A DNA stretch of 64,000 bases from an uncultured Bacteroidaceae bacterium (GTDB lineage: Bacteria > Bacteroidota > Bacteroidia > Bacteroidales > Bacteroidaceae): positions 1-64,000 of the forward strand of contig CAJOLZ010000016.1 of NCBI GenBank assembly GCA_905235575.1, in the 5' to 3' direction. The notes below the pieces were generated by a model. It was not told the DNA's origin and made no database searches. It saw only the letters and a program-made list of their open reading frames with translations. The position numbers were made by a program, and so were the translations under genes. Below, one piece after another: positions 17,467-26,415 of the stretch. Position 1 is the stretch's first letter; every line of letters starts with the position of its first letter.

Positions 17467-19263
17467 TTAGCTCTGCACCGGTGTTGGCACCAATGGATTG
17501 TTATAATCTTGATAATACATCTTCAGTTTGTCTGTGATGTTGTAGTCTTCAGCCGGAACATAGTACACCCAAATCTCGGAGGAGTCGTCGGAGTAGCCCG
17601 GGAGGGTATTGGAGTTGTACGGTACTTTCTGTTTGCCCAAAACAGGGTCGTTGTAGAACAGGTAGACCTTGGCAATTCGGTTCTCATCTGTCCACGTAAC
17701 ACCTTCTTTGGGTACTATATAGAAATAGGTATAGAGGTTCTCAGTGGGCTGTATGGTTAGGGTGCTACTTGTCGTATAAGATGTCACTACGCCAACATCA
17801 TTCTTTACTGCTTGTACGAGTTCAAAGTTCTCATTGTCAATGGCAAGTTCGAAGGTACTGCCATCGACGCCTGTGGTCACAAGCTGAATCTGCGGCGAAC
17901 GTATGGGACGACCTGTGACAGGTTCAACCGTAGTTGCTTCGGTTATCTTGCCGTCAGACACAACCATGTGACTTGTTGCCCAACGGGTGTAGTCTTCGTA
18001 GTCTTTATCAAGGTCGTAGCGATAGAGCCATGAGTCGAACAGACGAATATTGGTTTTCATCTTTACGGTGTACTCGAGTGTGGTTGTGTCAATCCAGTCG
18101 GCAATGGTTGGCTTGACATAGAGTTTGCCACCCTCGAAGTAGGCATAAACAATCCATACGTGGTTACGAGCGAAGTCCTGTACGGTGCTTTCAGCATCCA
18201 TTTCGAAAGAGGCCGTCTTCACTTCTGCACCTTCTTCACTACTCATACGATAATAAATCTTACCTGTGAGTTTCTTGTCGCTCTCACGGAGATAAACCGT
18301 GTTGGTGACGAAAGGCTTGATAGCTGTGTTATACTGAACAGCTTTCTGCTGGTCTGTGAGCGTGTTGTTCTTCGTCGACCAGTTTGTCCAAGTGTAATTG
18401 GAAGGATTGTCGGTGGCTGACGTCTTATGAATGTTGACATTTGCAATCAAGGGCGTGTTACCAGTCTTAGCACCCAGCAGAAGCTCTGAGGTCTCGTAGT
18501 TGTCAGCGACGATGTTTGACTTGAGGTCACCAAGATATGGTGCGGTGTAGTCAGCAACATTCGTACTCGGGTCAACTGCCATAATATATTCCTGGGTAGC
18601 TATCTGTTCGCCATCGAGCGAGATGCCAATAATCTCACCAAAGTCTCCTTCGTACATACCGAAGGCGAAATGAATCTTAGACACGGCACGGGTTATCTTA
18701 ATCTCACCAAGGTTGGTCTTCACCTCACCAGATTCATCCACCAACGAGAGTCCTTTGACAATACGGCTCATGGGGAGACCAGCAGCAGGAACTGCCGTGA
18801 CAGGCGTAGCAACGGAGAACTGAGCGGCTGCGATGGTGACAGTCTGAATCTCTGTCAACGAGGAGTTTTCGCCCAATGTCGTACTTAACAGGCCATCGGA
18901 GTTGGCAATGATGTAAGCATCGACTGTACCTTTGCTGATGGCTGTCTGAGGAACATTGATTGTAACCTTCTTGTCAGAGATTACATCGGAATAACAAACG
19001 GGCGTAGTGCCGTCAAAGAACCATACTTTAATGGTATTGATGTTACTCTCGTTCGCTGACTCTGCAGTAAGTTCGCCGACATATGCACGTGTCTGCTGGA
19101 TTTCCGACGCCTGCAAATAGAATGTCACGGGCACGGTCTGCTTTCCTAACCCATCATCAGTGTCATCTGTGCATCCCACAAAAAGTGGCGTGAAGAGGAG
19201 CAGGCAGAACTTCGCGAGCCTACTCAACGCTTCCCTGAATTTGATTTGTTGAATATATGCCAT
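17467..19263 (-). CDS. Fimbrial lipoprotein (fimbrillin superfamily)
   Basis: A 598-residue lipoprotein: hydrophobic signal and lipobox FVGC (Cys31), then QQTRAYV with Arg59, 28 residues on, as in the other subunits. The N-domain has SRIVKGLSLV and RAVSKIHFAFG, strand patterns seen in fimbrillin N-domains, followed by a second beta-rich domain. The sequence ends in a hydrophilic tail with no clear adhesin motif. It lies within the operon, 27 nt after the second major-type fimbrillin and 15 nt before the frameshifted gene. Probably a minor or accessory pilus subunit. Confidence 0.7.
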   Translation of the reverse strand: MAYIQQIKFREALSRLAKFCLLLFTPLFVGCTDDTDDGLGKQTVPVTFYLQASEIQQTRAYVGELTAESANESNINTIKVWFFDGTTPVCYSDVISDKKVTINVPQTAISKGTVDAYIIANSDGLLSTTLGENSSLTEIQTVTIAAAQFSVATPVTAVPAAGLPMSRIVKGLSLVDESGEVKTNLGEIKITRAVSKIHFAFGMYEGDFGEIIGISLDGEQIATQEYIMAVDPSTNVADYTAPYLGDLKSNIVADNYETSELLLGAKTGNTPLIANVNIHKTSATDNPSNYTWTNWSTKNNTLTDQQKAVQYNTAIKPFVTNTVYLRESDKKLTGKIYYRMSSEEGAEVKTASFEMDAESTVQDFARNHVWIVYAYFEGGKLYVKPTIADWIDTTTLEYTVKMKTNIRLFDSWLYRYDLDKDYEDYTRWATSHMVVSDGKITEATTVEPVTGRPIRSPQIQLVTTGVDGSTFELAIDNENFELVQAVKNDVGVVTSYTTSSTLTIQPTENLYTYFYIVPKEGVTWTDENRIAKVYLFYNDPVLGKQKVPYNSNTLPGYSDDSSEIWVYYVPAEDYNITDKLKMYYQDYNNPLVPTPVQS

Positions 19264-19290
19264 GATCTTAGTTTTATTCCTTTTATGTTA

Positions 19291-21090
19291 TCAGTTCAGG
19301 ACTGTGCTGGAAGGTGTGGAAAGCTTCCAATCGATAACACCGAGCGAGAGTTCAAGATTTGCAGAGCTCAGTGGCGGAATGACGTAGTAGCCCTTCGTCA
19401 AGTCTTTGACAGTGAAGGTTACAGTGGTCACATAGTCCTGACAGAAGACACGGTTCTTCTGATTGTTATCTGCGACATAGCCTGTTGCGGTGGTCGGGTC
19501 GAGCTGACCAACAAGATAGAACTTGCAGCCAGGAGGTACAATCTGCTGGTCTGTGCCCGTTACAATATCGATGTCGCTATTGTTCTGCAACTCTACAGCG
19601 ACGTTGACTTTCTGGTCCTTCAAGGTCTCCAGCACAAGGGTGTGGGTTGAGGTCGCAGCACCTATCGTAGAGGCAGTGGTCTCAATCTGGTTATCGTAGA
19701 TAGTGAAATCATCTCCTCCCTTGCTTTGGAAGAGGAAGTCAACAGGACTCTGCTGACCTATGAGGATGCCGGTGATAGCAAGTTTGCTGGCATCAATCTC
19801 GTTCGGAGTGTCGGCATTATCCATCAGTGTAGCTGCAGCAGTCAGTTTCAAGTCGAGACGTCCTACGGCATACTGCAGCGCGTCGGTAATGGCCACGACC
19901 GTCGTCGAACTGGTGACTGCACCATTGGCTGTGAAGAGAGCAGAACCTTCATATTCCTGCTTCAGGACAGAGGTTGTGCTGCCATCATCCCAAGCATCGC
20001 GATTGAATATCAGTGCACCCATCTCTTCTGCTGTTTTATCCTTGAAACTTACTTCGCTGGTATGTATGCGGCTATTATTGCGATAGTATAATTCAGCAGG
20101 GAATACAAAGTTGGTCACATCTACATTCATGGCTCCGAGGTTGTTCTTGTCTGTGACGGCCTCGAACTGGTGGCTGGTCTCGTTCCAGGCTATGACTGCA
20201 GCACCTTCCGGCAAACCGAGGTCAGCAGGGAAACCTTGACAGCCCTCAGGTAAGGTAACGCTTTCGGGCATTGTAGCAGGAAGTTCATCTACAGCAAGCA
20301 TAGCTTTCAGTGCATCGGCGACACCAGGTGCAGAGGTAGAACGCTTCAGTACATCATATATTTCCTGAACAAAGGCCTGCACACTGGCAGAAGAGCCTGC
20401 TTTCATGTTCTGAACCATTTCATAAAGGCCATTGAGCATGTGATTGTTCGTGTTTGTCCAGCTCTCATTGAAAATGGTATTCAAGTATGTCACGATGGCA
20501 TCACCCTTTGCACCTGCAGCCTTTCCGTCCTCGATGGAGGGAACTATCTGCTCGGGAGTGAACGTAATGTCTGCAGGTGTGGTTCCTGTCATCGTCAAGA
20601 TTCCGTTGACATGTTTTTCTGCCATCGTACCCTTATTGCCCGTAGCACGTCCGTAAGTCAGAAAAGCATTGGTACCCACAGGCAGCATCACATCGACATA
20701 ATACTTCGAGTTGGCACCAATGTAAAGACCAGAGATGGAATTGTCGCCTGCTGTAACCTGTGTAGCAAGAGGCATATTGCCAGATGTAACGCAGTCGCTA
20801 CCCGTAGCCGAGACACGGAAGGGGACGAGGAGCAGGTCGCTGATTCCACGGAAGTGAGAACCATCGGTCTTCTCGTCGGCCTGTGTTATCGCGCCACTCA
20901 TTCGGGTTGTCATACGTCCATCGTTGGCCGTGATGGCCAGTTGGGTGTGTTTCAGTTCTTGAACAGGAGGTACGATTCCGTCCGAATCATCGTTCGATGA
21001 GCACGAGCTTAACAGGAGTAGGACACATCCAGCCGCAACGGGAATGGTTTTAAGGTTGCGGGTCAATATAAAGAAGTTGGTCAGTTTCAT
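19291..21090 (-). CDS. Second major-type fimbrillin
   Basis: A 599-residue lipoprotein (lipobox LSSC, Cys30; MTTR with Arg63, 33 residues later). It is paralogous to the first fimbrillin of the operon: both contain PAELYY, an IQYAV/LQYAV segment, (V/I)TG(V/I)L(V/I)GxQ, TLVLET, RFYLVGEL/KFYLVGQL and QDY followed by FT(V/I). These segments run in the same order through the C-terminal pilin domain. It lies 48 nt downstream of the Mfa2/FimB-like anchor gene. Probably a minor shaft or adaptor pilin. Confidence 0.75.
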   Translation of the reverse strand: MKLTNFFILTRNLKTIPVAAGCVLLLLSSCSSNDDSDGIVPPVQELKHTQLAITANDGRMTTRMSGAITQADEKTDGSHFRGISDLLLVPFRVSATGSDCVTSGNMPLATQVTAGDNSISGLYIGANSKYYVDVMLPVGTNAFLTYGRATGNKGTMAEKHVNGILTMTGTTPADITFTPEQIVPSIEDGKAAGAKGDAIVTYLNTIFNESWTNTNNHMLNGLYEMVQNMKAGSSASVQAFVQEIYDVLKRSTSAPGVADALKAMLAVDELPATMPESVTLPEGCQGFPADLGLPEGAAVIAWNETSHQFEAVTDKNNLGAMNVDVTNFVFPAELYYRNNSRIHTSEVSFKDKTAEEMGALIFNRDAWDDGSTTSVLKQEYEGSALFTANGAVTSSTTVVAITDALQYAVGRLDLKLTAAATLMDNADTPNEIDASKLAITGILIGQQSPVDFLFQSKGGDDFTIYDNQIETTASTIGAATSTHTLVLETLKDQKVNVAVELQNNSDIDIVTGTDQQIVPPGCKFYLVGQLDPTTATGYVADNNQKNRVFCQDYVTTVTFTVKDLTKGYYVIPPLSSANLELSLGVIDWKLSTPSSTVLN

Positions 21091-21138
21091 CGACTAAGTA
21101 TTATTATTGTTGTTTCTGAATAGTATGCATCATTATCA

Positions 21139-22179
21139 TCAGAATATCGGTTCGTAGGTGTCACCCTGCTTCCAGTCGAGTGTCACAGTGATACCCACAC
21201 TGCTGTCGGCAATTGGTATTACGGAGCCGTCCGATTCAATCTTTGTCTTCACAATCTTGAGCTGTCCGGCACGCAGAGGTGTCCTCACGGAGAGGATGGT
21301 CTCAGTAATCTTGCCGTCGGGCATTGTTACGTAGCAACGATATTGCCAGAATGTCTTCTCTGTATCTTCCGAGATGAAAGGTTCGGTGGTCTCGGTAACG
21401 AGACGTGTTTCATTTAGGTCGGGCGAGGGATAGTTAACGCTGCAGAAGGCCATCTTGTAGCCATTCTCTGCTGCAACGTTGTCGGCACGCACGATGGGCG
21501 AGGTGCCGTAGGTGTATATGCTGTCGCACAGGCTAAAGTCGGTGGCAAAGCCTGTCGTATAGATTCTAACATCGTTGACCTTCACATAAGAAGTGTCGAT
21601 GACCAAAGCCGCAGCGCAGTTGGCCATATAGAGGTACATGTCGAACTCCTGCCCTTCGGCGTTGAGCACGTTCACGGGCAGACGGCCGGTGAAGATACCG
21701 GTGGTGTGTGATGAGATGGTGTCAGCCTTCACCTGTGGGAGTGAGATGCCGTGGCACTGCTCTGTCTTGTCAAGGCTTACCATCTTGTTGTTCTCGATGT
21801 TTGCCGATGCCGTATGCATGTATCGATGAACAGGCATGTAGAAGGTGTAGGAGGCACGGCTGGCATCCATCACTTCGCTTTCCTGCTGCAACAGCGACGA
21901 ATCGGGCAGCATCGCATCGTAGAACGATAGATTCAAATCGTGACCCTGATCCGTAAAGATGTCTTTCAAATAGCTGCGCAAGGAAGTGGCCACATACTGG
22001 TCACCTGCATTGTTGAGCACGTTGTTCAGCTCGGTCGACATATTTGTCACAAGGTGCAACTCGTAGTTCATGCGGATATCGGCTCCGCAGTCGTCCAGGT
22101 CCTCATCGACAACAGAGCAACCGGCGAACATTGCTGCAGCACAGCATCCGAGATATAAACGTGATTTCAGCGACATCAT
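21139..22179 (-). CDS. FimB/Mfa2-family fimbrial anchor lipoprotein
   Basis: A 346-residue lipoprotein with lipobox FAGC (Cys21) followed directly by the family-typical acidic stretch VVDEDLDDCGADIRMNYEL. In Porphyromonas, FimB and Mfa2 remain lipid-anchored in the outer membrane, terminate polymerisation and fix the pilus to the cell. Consistent with that, this is the only lipoprotein of the cluster that lacks the TR processing site about 30 residues after the lipid Cys. It lies just downstream of the major fimbrillin but beyond an intrinsic terminator, so it should be made in smaller amounts. Start MMSLKS could be one codon later. Confidence 0.85.
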   Translation of the reverse strand: MMSLKSRLYLGCCAAAMFAGCSVVDEDLDDCGADIRMNYELHLVTNMSTELNNVLNNAGDQYVATSLRSYLKDIFTDQGHDLNLSFYDAMLPDSSLLQQESEVMDASRASYTFYMPVHRYMHTASANIENNKMVSLDKTEQCHGISLPQVKADTISSHTTGIFTGRLPVNVLNAEGQEFDMYLYMANCAAALVIDTSYVKVNDVRIYTTGFATDFSLCDSIYTYGTSPIVRADNVAAENGYKMAFCSVNYPSPDLNETRLVTETTEPFISEDTEKTFWQYRCYVTMPDGKITETILSVRTPLRAGQLKIVKTKIESDGSVIPIADSSVGITVTLDWKQGDTYEPIF

Positions 22180-22226
22180 CTTTTCGGTTTTTGTTTTAGG
22201 GTAAATTCTATATTCAGTTTGTTTGG

Positions 22227-22265
22227 AAAAAGAGGGAGCCCAAGCCCTTTTGCCTGGGCTCTCTC
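22227..22265 (-). terminator. Intrinsic terminator/attenuator after the major fimbrillin gene
   Basis: Read on the minus strand, GAGAGAGCCCAGGC pairs with GCTTGGGCTCCCTC at 13 of 14 positions, followed by TTTTT. It lies inside the operon between the major fimbrillin and the anchor gene. No promoter is obvious before the anchor gene, so partial read-through would give few anchors per many shaft subunits. Confidence 0.85.
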
Positions 22266-22283
22266 ATGGATGGATTTTAATTA

Positions 22284-23915
22284 TTAGAACTCAACATTGA
22301 AGGTCAGACCCTCCTGCCACTTCAGATCAACAGTCAGACCCAGCTCCAGCTGCGGAGTACGCAGGTCGGGCACGGTGTTGTAAGCGTTCTTCAGAGAAGT
22401 AGCGCCGATGGTGAAGTTAGCGATGGTCTTGTAATCCTGCTGGAAGATGGAGGTAGCATTGCCTTCACCAGCAGTGAGTTTCAGTTCACCTACCAGATAG
22501 AAGCGAGTGTTGGAAGGAATGAGTTGACCCTCGAAACCGAAGAAGTCGTCACCCTTGTTAACCATCTCGATGGCAACCTTCACAGTCTCGGCAGCGGTCT
22601 CGAGCACCAGCGTGTTGTTTGCAGAAGAGCCATTAACTGTAACAGCTACATCAGAACCTGTCTGAGTACCGTCATAAACAACATACTCTTTTGTGCCAGT
22701 GGGCTTGAACTGCCAGTCAACGTTCTTCTGGCCACCTACGAGAACACCAGTAACCTCAAAGTTAGGAGTAACCTTGTTGTCCTTGTTGTCCACAAACTCT
22801 GCATCAGCTTTCAGCTTCACGGAAGAAACGAGCTGAGCAACGGCATACTGGATGGGGTTCACCAGAGCGATACCGGCGGTGGTGTTTGTAACAGTACCAT
22901 TAGCGGTCTCATACAGTTTCAGTACATCAGCCCAAGTATCCTGAGCAGCATACTGTTCTTTGTGAACTGTAGTAGACACGTTGATGGGAGATTCTACATA
23001 GTAGTAGAGTTCAGCAGGCTCGGTGATGGTGGACAGAGCGGGAGAACCCAGACCCTTGTTGTCGTTCAATGCAAAAGCAAAAGCACCAGCGGTTTCTGTT
23101 GTTGTGTATGCAACGCTCACAGCTCCGTCGGGCAGTTTGATGTTGCGGGGGAATGTGAGAGTAGCTACAATGTCCTTCTGAGCATCAACAGTAGCCTTTG
23201 CTGTCGAAGCAACTTCACCGGCCATAGCACCCAGAGAAGTGCTGAGGTCCTCGAGCAGAGCAGCCACGCTGGCAGCAGAACCGGCGGTGTTAGCTTCGAA
23301 AGAGGTCTTCAGACCCTCAAGTGCCTCACCTGCGAGTGCAGCGTCAACAGCATTCAGAGCTGCCAATACCTGCTTACCCTCTGCATCATCTGCCATAGCA
23401 GCAATCTCAGCATCCTGCCAAGGAACGAGAGCGAAGTTGATACCCGTCACGGCACCACCCTTTTCTTCAGGGAAGGTAGCTTTGAGAGCACCACTTCTCG
23501 TGGCGGTCTTGGAAGCATAGAAGAGGAACTTCTTCACACCGATGGGAACAGCTACATCATACACTTTGCTCTTGTGCTCCTTACCGCTCTCGGTCAGAGC
23601 TGCTTCATTAGCAAGAGCACCCAGGTTGATAGCATCGAAATCGATGGTGGTCTGATCTGCTACGCTAGCAACTGCGAAGGGATAGAGCACCATGTTCTTC
23701 ATGCCAGAGAAGGTCTCATCTTCCTGAGCGTCGCCAGCTGCCATACGTGTGGCCTTCGGCTGCGGAAGGGAGATGGCGAACTTCGTGAACACAGACTCAC
23801 CGTCAGCTGTCACGTTTCCAGGCTGAGCCTCGTTGCTGCTTGAACAAGCTGCAAAACCTGCGCCTACAAGAGCGATAGCGCTGATGTAAGCCAACTTAGT
23901 TAAATTCTTCATCAT
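22284..23915 (-). CDS. Major fimbrillin (FimA/Mfa1 superfamily)
   Basis: A 543-residue lipoprotein with lipobox FAAC (Cys24) and ATRMAAG with Arg57, 33 residues later. In the well-studied FimA/Mfa1 pili, subunits reach the outer membrane as lipoproteins and an arginine-specific protease removes the N-terminal strand, opening a groove filled by the next subunit's C-terminal strand. The C-terminus here (LELGLTVDLKWQEGLTFNVEF) is a hydrophobic alternating strand suited to that role. The sequence is low in Cys and Trp and rich in Ala, Val and Thr. First structural subunit gene of the operon and followed by a terminator, so probably the shaft pilin. Confidence 0.85.
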   Translation of the reverse strand: MMKNLTKLAYISAIALVGAGFAACSSSNEAQPGNVTADGESVFTKFAISLPQPKATRMAAGDAQEDETFSGMKNMVLYPFAVASVADQTTIDFDAINLGALANEAALTESGKEHKSKVYDVAVPIGVKKFLFYASKTATRSGALKATFPEEKGGAVTGINFALVPWQDAEIAAMADDAEGKQVLAALNAVDAALAGEALEGLKTSFEANTAGSAASVAALLEDLSTSLGAMAGEVASTAKATVDAQKDIVATLTFPRNIKLPDGAVSVAYTTTETAGAFAFALNDNKGLGSPALSTITEPAELYYYVESPINVSTTVHKEQYAAQDTWADVLKLYETANGTVTNTTAGIALVNPIQYAVAQLVSSVKLKADAEFVDNKDNKVTPNFEVTGVLVGGQKNVDWQFKPTGTKEYVVYDGTQTGSDVAVTVNGSSANNTLVLETAAETVKVAIEMVNKGDDFFGFEGQLIPSNTRFYLVGELKLTAGEGNATSIFQQDYKTIANFTIGATSLKNAYNTVPDLRTPQLELGLTVDLKWQEGLTFNVEF

Positions 23916-23977
23916 TAAATAAATTAGTTAATTAAAAAGTGGTTAAATAGTTAATAAATACTCTTATACATTCGATG

Positions 23978-23993
23978 GTTTCCGCCGAAACCC
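23978..23993. promoter_or_regulatory. Small hairpin upstream of the major fimbrillin
   Basis: GGTTTC-CGCC-GAAACC forms a 6-bp stem in the 111-nt gap between the OmpA-like gene and the fimbrillin. It may be a processing or stability element; no promoter boxes of good quality are seen there. Confidence 0.3.
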
Positions 23994-24026
23994 TGACTTG
24001 TATCTTAGGTCAAATGGTGTGGAACG

Positions 24027-25688
24027 TCACTTTATCTGTTCCAAATTCTTCTTGGCATGCTCGTTTCCGTTGGCGGCAGCGCGACGGAAGTATCTGATGC
24101 CTTCCTGCTGACGGTCGGTCACGTAGTAACATACGCCGAGTGCATTCCATGCGCGAGGTTCGTTCTTATACTTCTCGAGGATGGCGAGTGCCTGCGTGTA
24201 GCGTTTTTCGTTCATGAGGTCGATGGCGCGGTTGATGTCGCGTGCCACCTGGTCGGGCACATAGTCATAATAGATGCGCATGTAGCCTGAGTTACGCTGG
24301 TCTGCAAGCACGTTCTTGAGCAGGAATTGGTAGGTGCGTCCACCATTGTAGCGTTTGATGAGCGTCTCACGACGTTGCAGGTCGCTCTCGGTGTCGATGA
24401 TGTTGAGCAGTGCCTCGGCCTCCTTGAGCGTGATGCCTTGGAGCACGTCGGGCGTGAGCGTAGCCAGTGTGGCTGCGGTGGGGGTGTCACCCTTCACGTC
24501 CACCGTACCGCCTTGCTTCAGTATGCGGATGTCGTTCACCTGGTCGCGGAATTCGCTCCATCCCTCGCACGAATAGTTGATTTCGTAGAGCGAGTCGGGT
24601 GTTGCGATGGAGAGATTGCGCTGCACATAGTCTTTCAGTGCCATTGCACGGTTCTCGGCCAGCCAGCAGTTGTGCGAGAGACTACCCTCAATGGAGGCCA
24701 TACCGATGATCTGAATCTTCTTCACGCTGGAGACGGTGTCCTTCATGATGAGTTCGGAGATGCGCATGATGCGGTCCAGTATGGGCGCATTGTCGCGGAA
24801 GTTGCGGCGCAGGTTGATGCTGTCGAGCGGGAAATAGACATAGAGTGCGTCGCTTTCCTTGCGCAGGATGCGTGACTCGTCGTAGGGCATGTACTCGTCG
24901 ATGTGCTGCAGTATTGGGTTGTCGCGCTGCAGTTCACCGGCCTTACCCGTGTTGTCCTCTACGTAGCCGAAGTAGGGCACGAACGGGATGACTGGTTCGG
25001 GAACGACGACTGGTTCGGGAATGACGGGTTCGGGTTTCTTGTGCGGGTCGAGCACCAGATTGAGTGCCACCTGCGGCATGACGAAACCTTTCTCTTTCTT
25101 GCCGTAGTAGGTGCCGCAGTGGGTGCAGTCATATTCCTTGCTTTTGCTGTATCCGCCTGCAACTCCGGCAAGTGCTTCCATGCGGAAGAGACGTCCGGCA
25201 CGCCAGGTATAGCCGGCAAAGATGCCGAGGGCATACATGTCGCCCTGCACGCGCTTATGCTTGAGCGAGGGATAGATGATGCCGAAGAGGCGGCTCACGT
25301 TGTAGTGGCTGTAGATGGGGTTGACACCGAAGAACCAGCTTTTGGGTTCGAACGTACCTTTGCGCCAATAGCGCACCTCGGGCGACACGAACAGATGGCG
25401 CAGACGACGTGTGTGCGGATGCTCCAGCGTGTTGTGCAGCGGAATGAAATTCTGGCCATAGTTCAGACCCATAGACCAGTGGTCGGCCAGACGGAGGTCG
25501 AGACTCAGGTTGGGGGTGAGGGTAAGCCAATAGATGAGGTTTGTACGCAGTTGCACCTTGTGGTGACAGAATACCGTGTCGCGGTCTTCAGATTCCTGAC
25601 CTTGTGCTGACATGGTCAGAGTACAACTAAAAAGACAAATACCAGCCAATAGGGAACGGCGGCATAGGGTACGAATAGAGTTAGTCAT
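24027..25688 (-). CDS. DUF3575 / OmpA-like outer-membrane protein of fimbrial operon
   Basis: A 553-residue exported protein. After a signal peptide (ending LTMSAQG) comes a DUF3575-type beta-barrel (QLRTNLIYWLTLTPNLSLDL, LNYGQNFIPLHN), then a Pro/Val/Glu linker (PEPVIPEPVVVPEPVIP), an OmpA-like peptidoglycan-binding domain (IQIIGMASIEGS ... LAENRAMALKDYV) and a C-terminal TPR-like segment (AWNALGVCYYVTDRQQEGIRYFRRAA). Such proteins are common first genes in Bacteroidales fimbrial operons and probably tie assembly or anchoring to the cell wall. Start 25688 (MTNSIRTL) is chosen since the 24 codons upstream run back over the promoter. Confidence 0.8.
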   Translation of the reverse strand: MTNSIRTLCRRSLLAGICLFSCTLTMSAQGQESEDRDTVFCHHKVQLRTNLIYWLTLTPNLSLDLRLADHWSMGLNYGQNFIPLHNTLEHPHTRRLRHLFVSPEVRYWRKGTFEPKSWFFGVNPIYSHYNVSRLFGIIYPSLKHKRVQGDMYALGIFAGYTWRAGRLFRMEALAGVAGGYSKSKEYDCTHCGTYYGKKEKGFVMPQVALNLVLDPHKKPEPVIPEPVVVPEPVIPFVPYFGYVEDNTGKAGELQRDNPILQHIDEYMPYDESRILRKESDALYVYFPLDSINLRRNFRDNAPILDRIMRISELIMKDTVSSVKKIQIIGMASIEGSLSHNCWLAENRAMALKDYVQRNLSIATPDSLYEINYSCEGWSEFRDQVNDIRILKQGGTVDVKGDTPTAATLATLTPDVLQGITLKEAEALLNIIDTESDLQRRETLIKRYNGGRTYQFLLKNVLADQRNSGYMRIYYDYVPDQVARDINRAIDLMNEKRYTQALAILEKYKNEPRAWNALGVCYYVTDRQQEGIRYFRRAAANGNEHAKKNLEQIK

Positions 25689-25733
25689 CTTAGGAAGAAT
25701 TGACTTGTATGAATAGTTGAATAGTTTCGAGTA

Positions 25734-25765
25734 CAAAAGTACATCATTTTTAACAACCATGCAAA
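25734..25765 (-). promoter_or_regulatory. Promoter of the fimbrial operon
   Basis: On the minus strand TTTG (25762-25765) and TACTTTTG (25734-25741) with a 20-nt gap. I looked for inverted repeats flanking this promoter, as in invertible switches, and saw none. Confidence 0.7.
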
Positions 25766-25900
25766 CAATCTATCCGAAATCTATGCCTATATGTCCGATT
25801 TTTACAATAATTAACATAAATAAGCGTAAAAAGGTAGTTGGGTATGAGCTAACCAAGACTGATTAAATCCGAATGAATGGCTCGGAATAACGGTCCGTGA

Positions 25901-25943
25901 AAAGAAAAGCCGCATGACCTCCGAAGGAAAGAGACCATGCGGT
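25901..25943 (-). terminator. Intrinsic terminator after the DUF4248 gene
   Basis: On the minus strand ACCGCATG (25936-25943) pairs with CATGCGGC (25909-25916), followed by TTTTCTTTTC. It closes the small DUF4248 gene. Confidence 0.7.
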
Positions 25944-25991
25944 TGCGAGTGTGCCTTATATATAATAAATATTGATTGCGCGCGCGAGGAA

Positions 25992-26201
25992 TTAAGGCTC
26001 GCCCAGATGGCGGAAGATGATTTCCACCTGTCGCGCGGTGAGCAGGTGTTGCGATTCGCGATAGCCGGTCTGACGGAGTTCGTCCATGAGGCGCGGATTG
26101 TAATGCAGCCAGTGGCAGAGTCTGTTGGCAGCTCCTCCTACGCTGAGACCGGGTGCATAGGCCAGCGCGAGCTGCTTTTTGGTCATGGGTTGTATGTTCA
26201 T
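25992..26201 (-). CDS. DUF4248 family protein
   Basis: A 69-residue protein (MNIQPMTKKQLALAYAPG...) with the DUF4248 pattern: a helix-turn-helix-like N-terminus, SVGGAANRLCHWLHYNP, LRQTGYRESQHLLTARQVEIIFRHLG. The family is found in Bacteroidales next to HU-like protein, smalltalk and cell-wall hydrolase genes, as here, and probably binds DNA, though its role is unknown. Start 26201 fits the promoter at 26237-26268; MTKKQ five codons on is an alternative. Confidence 0.8.
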   Translation of the reverse strand: MNIQPMTKKQLALAYAPGLSVGGAANRLCHWLHYNPRLMDELRQTGYRESQHLLTARQVEIIFRHLGEP

Positions 26202-26236
26202 CGTTTCGAAATTGTTTAAGGGTTGAAAATCGAAGA

Positions 26237-26268
26237 CAAAGATAGCATATTTTCGCAGAACATACAAA
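26237..26268 (-). promoter_or_regulatory. Promoter of the DUF4248 gene
   Basis: On the minus strand TTTG (26265-26268) and TATCTTTG (26237-26244) with a 20-nt gap. Confidence 0.7.
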
Positions 26269-26350
26269 CTATATTTGTAATTTTTATAAAGAAATAAACA
26301 AATTCTCACCACCGTTCATAATCTCGCACAAAGCACATCTGCGACCGACG

Positions 26351-26358
26351 TACTTTTG
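26351..26358 (+). promoter_or_regulatory. Possible -7 box for the HU-like gene
   Basis: TACTTTTG fits the -7 consensus but the -33 region is weak. If used, the repeat array at 26416-26473 would lie in the 5' leader of the HU-like gene. Confidence 0.4.
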
Positions 26359-26415
26359 CATCGTCGAAAGCCGCCAAGCGAGGCGGAGCAGAAAGCACCA
26401 AGGAATGTGAGCCGA

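Noticed and set aside
24027-25688. Anti-sense frames in the fimbrial genes as extra genes
   Set aside because: They overlap well-supported genes and show no family features.
25690-25800. Invertible fimbrial promoter
   Set aside because: No inverted repeats flank the promoter, and no invertase gene is in the window.
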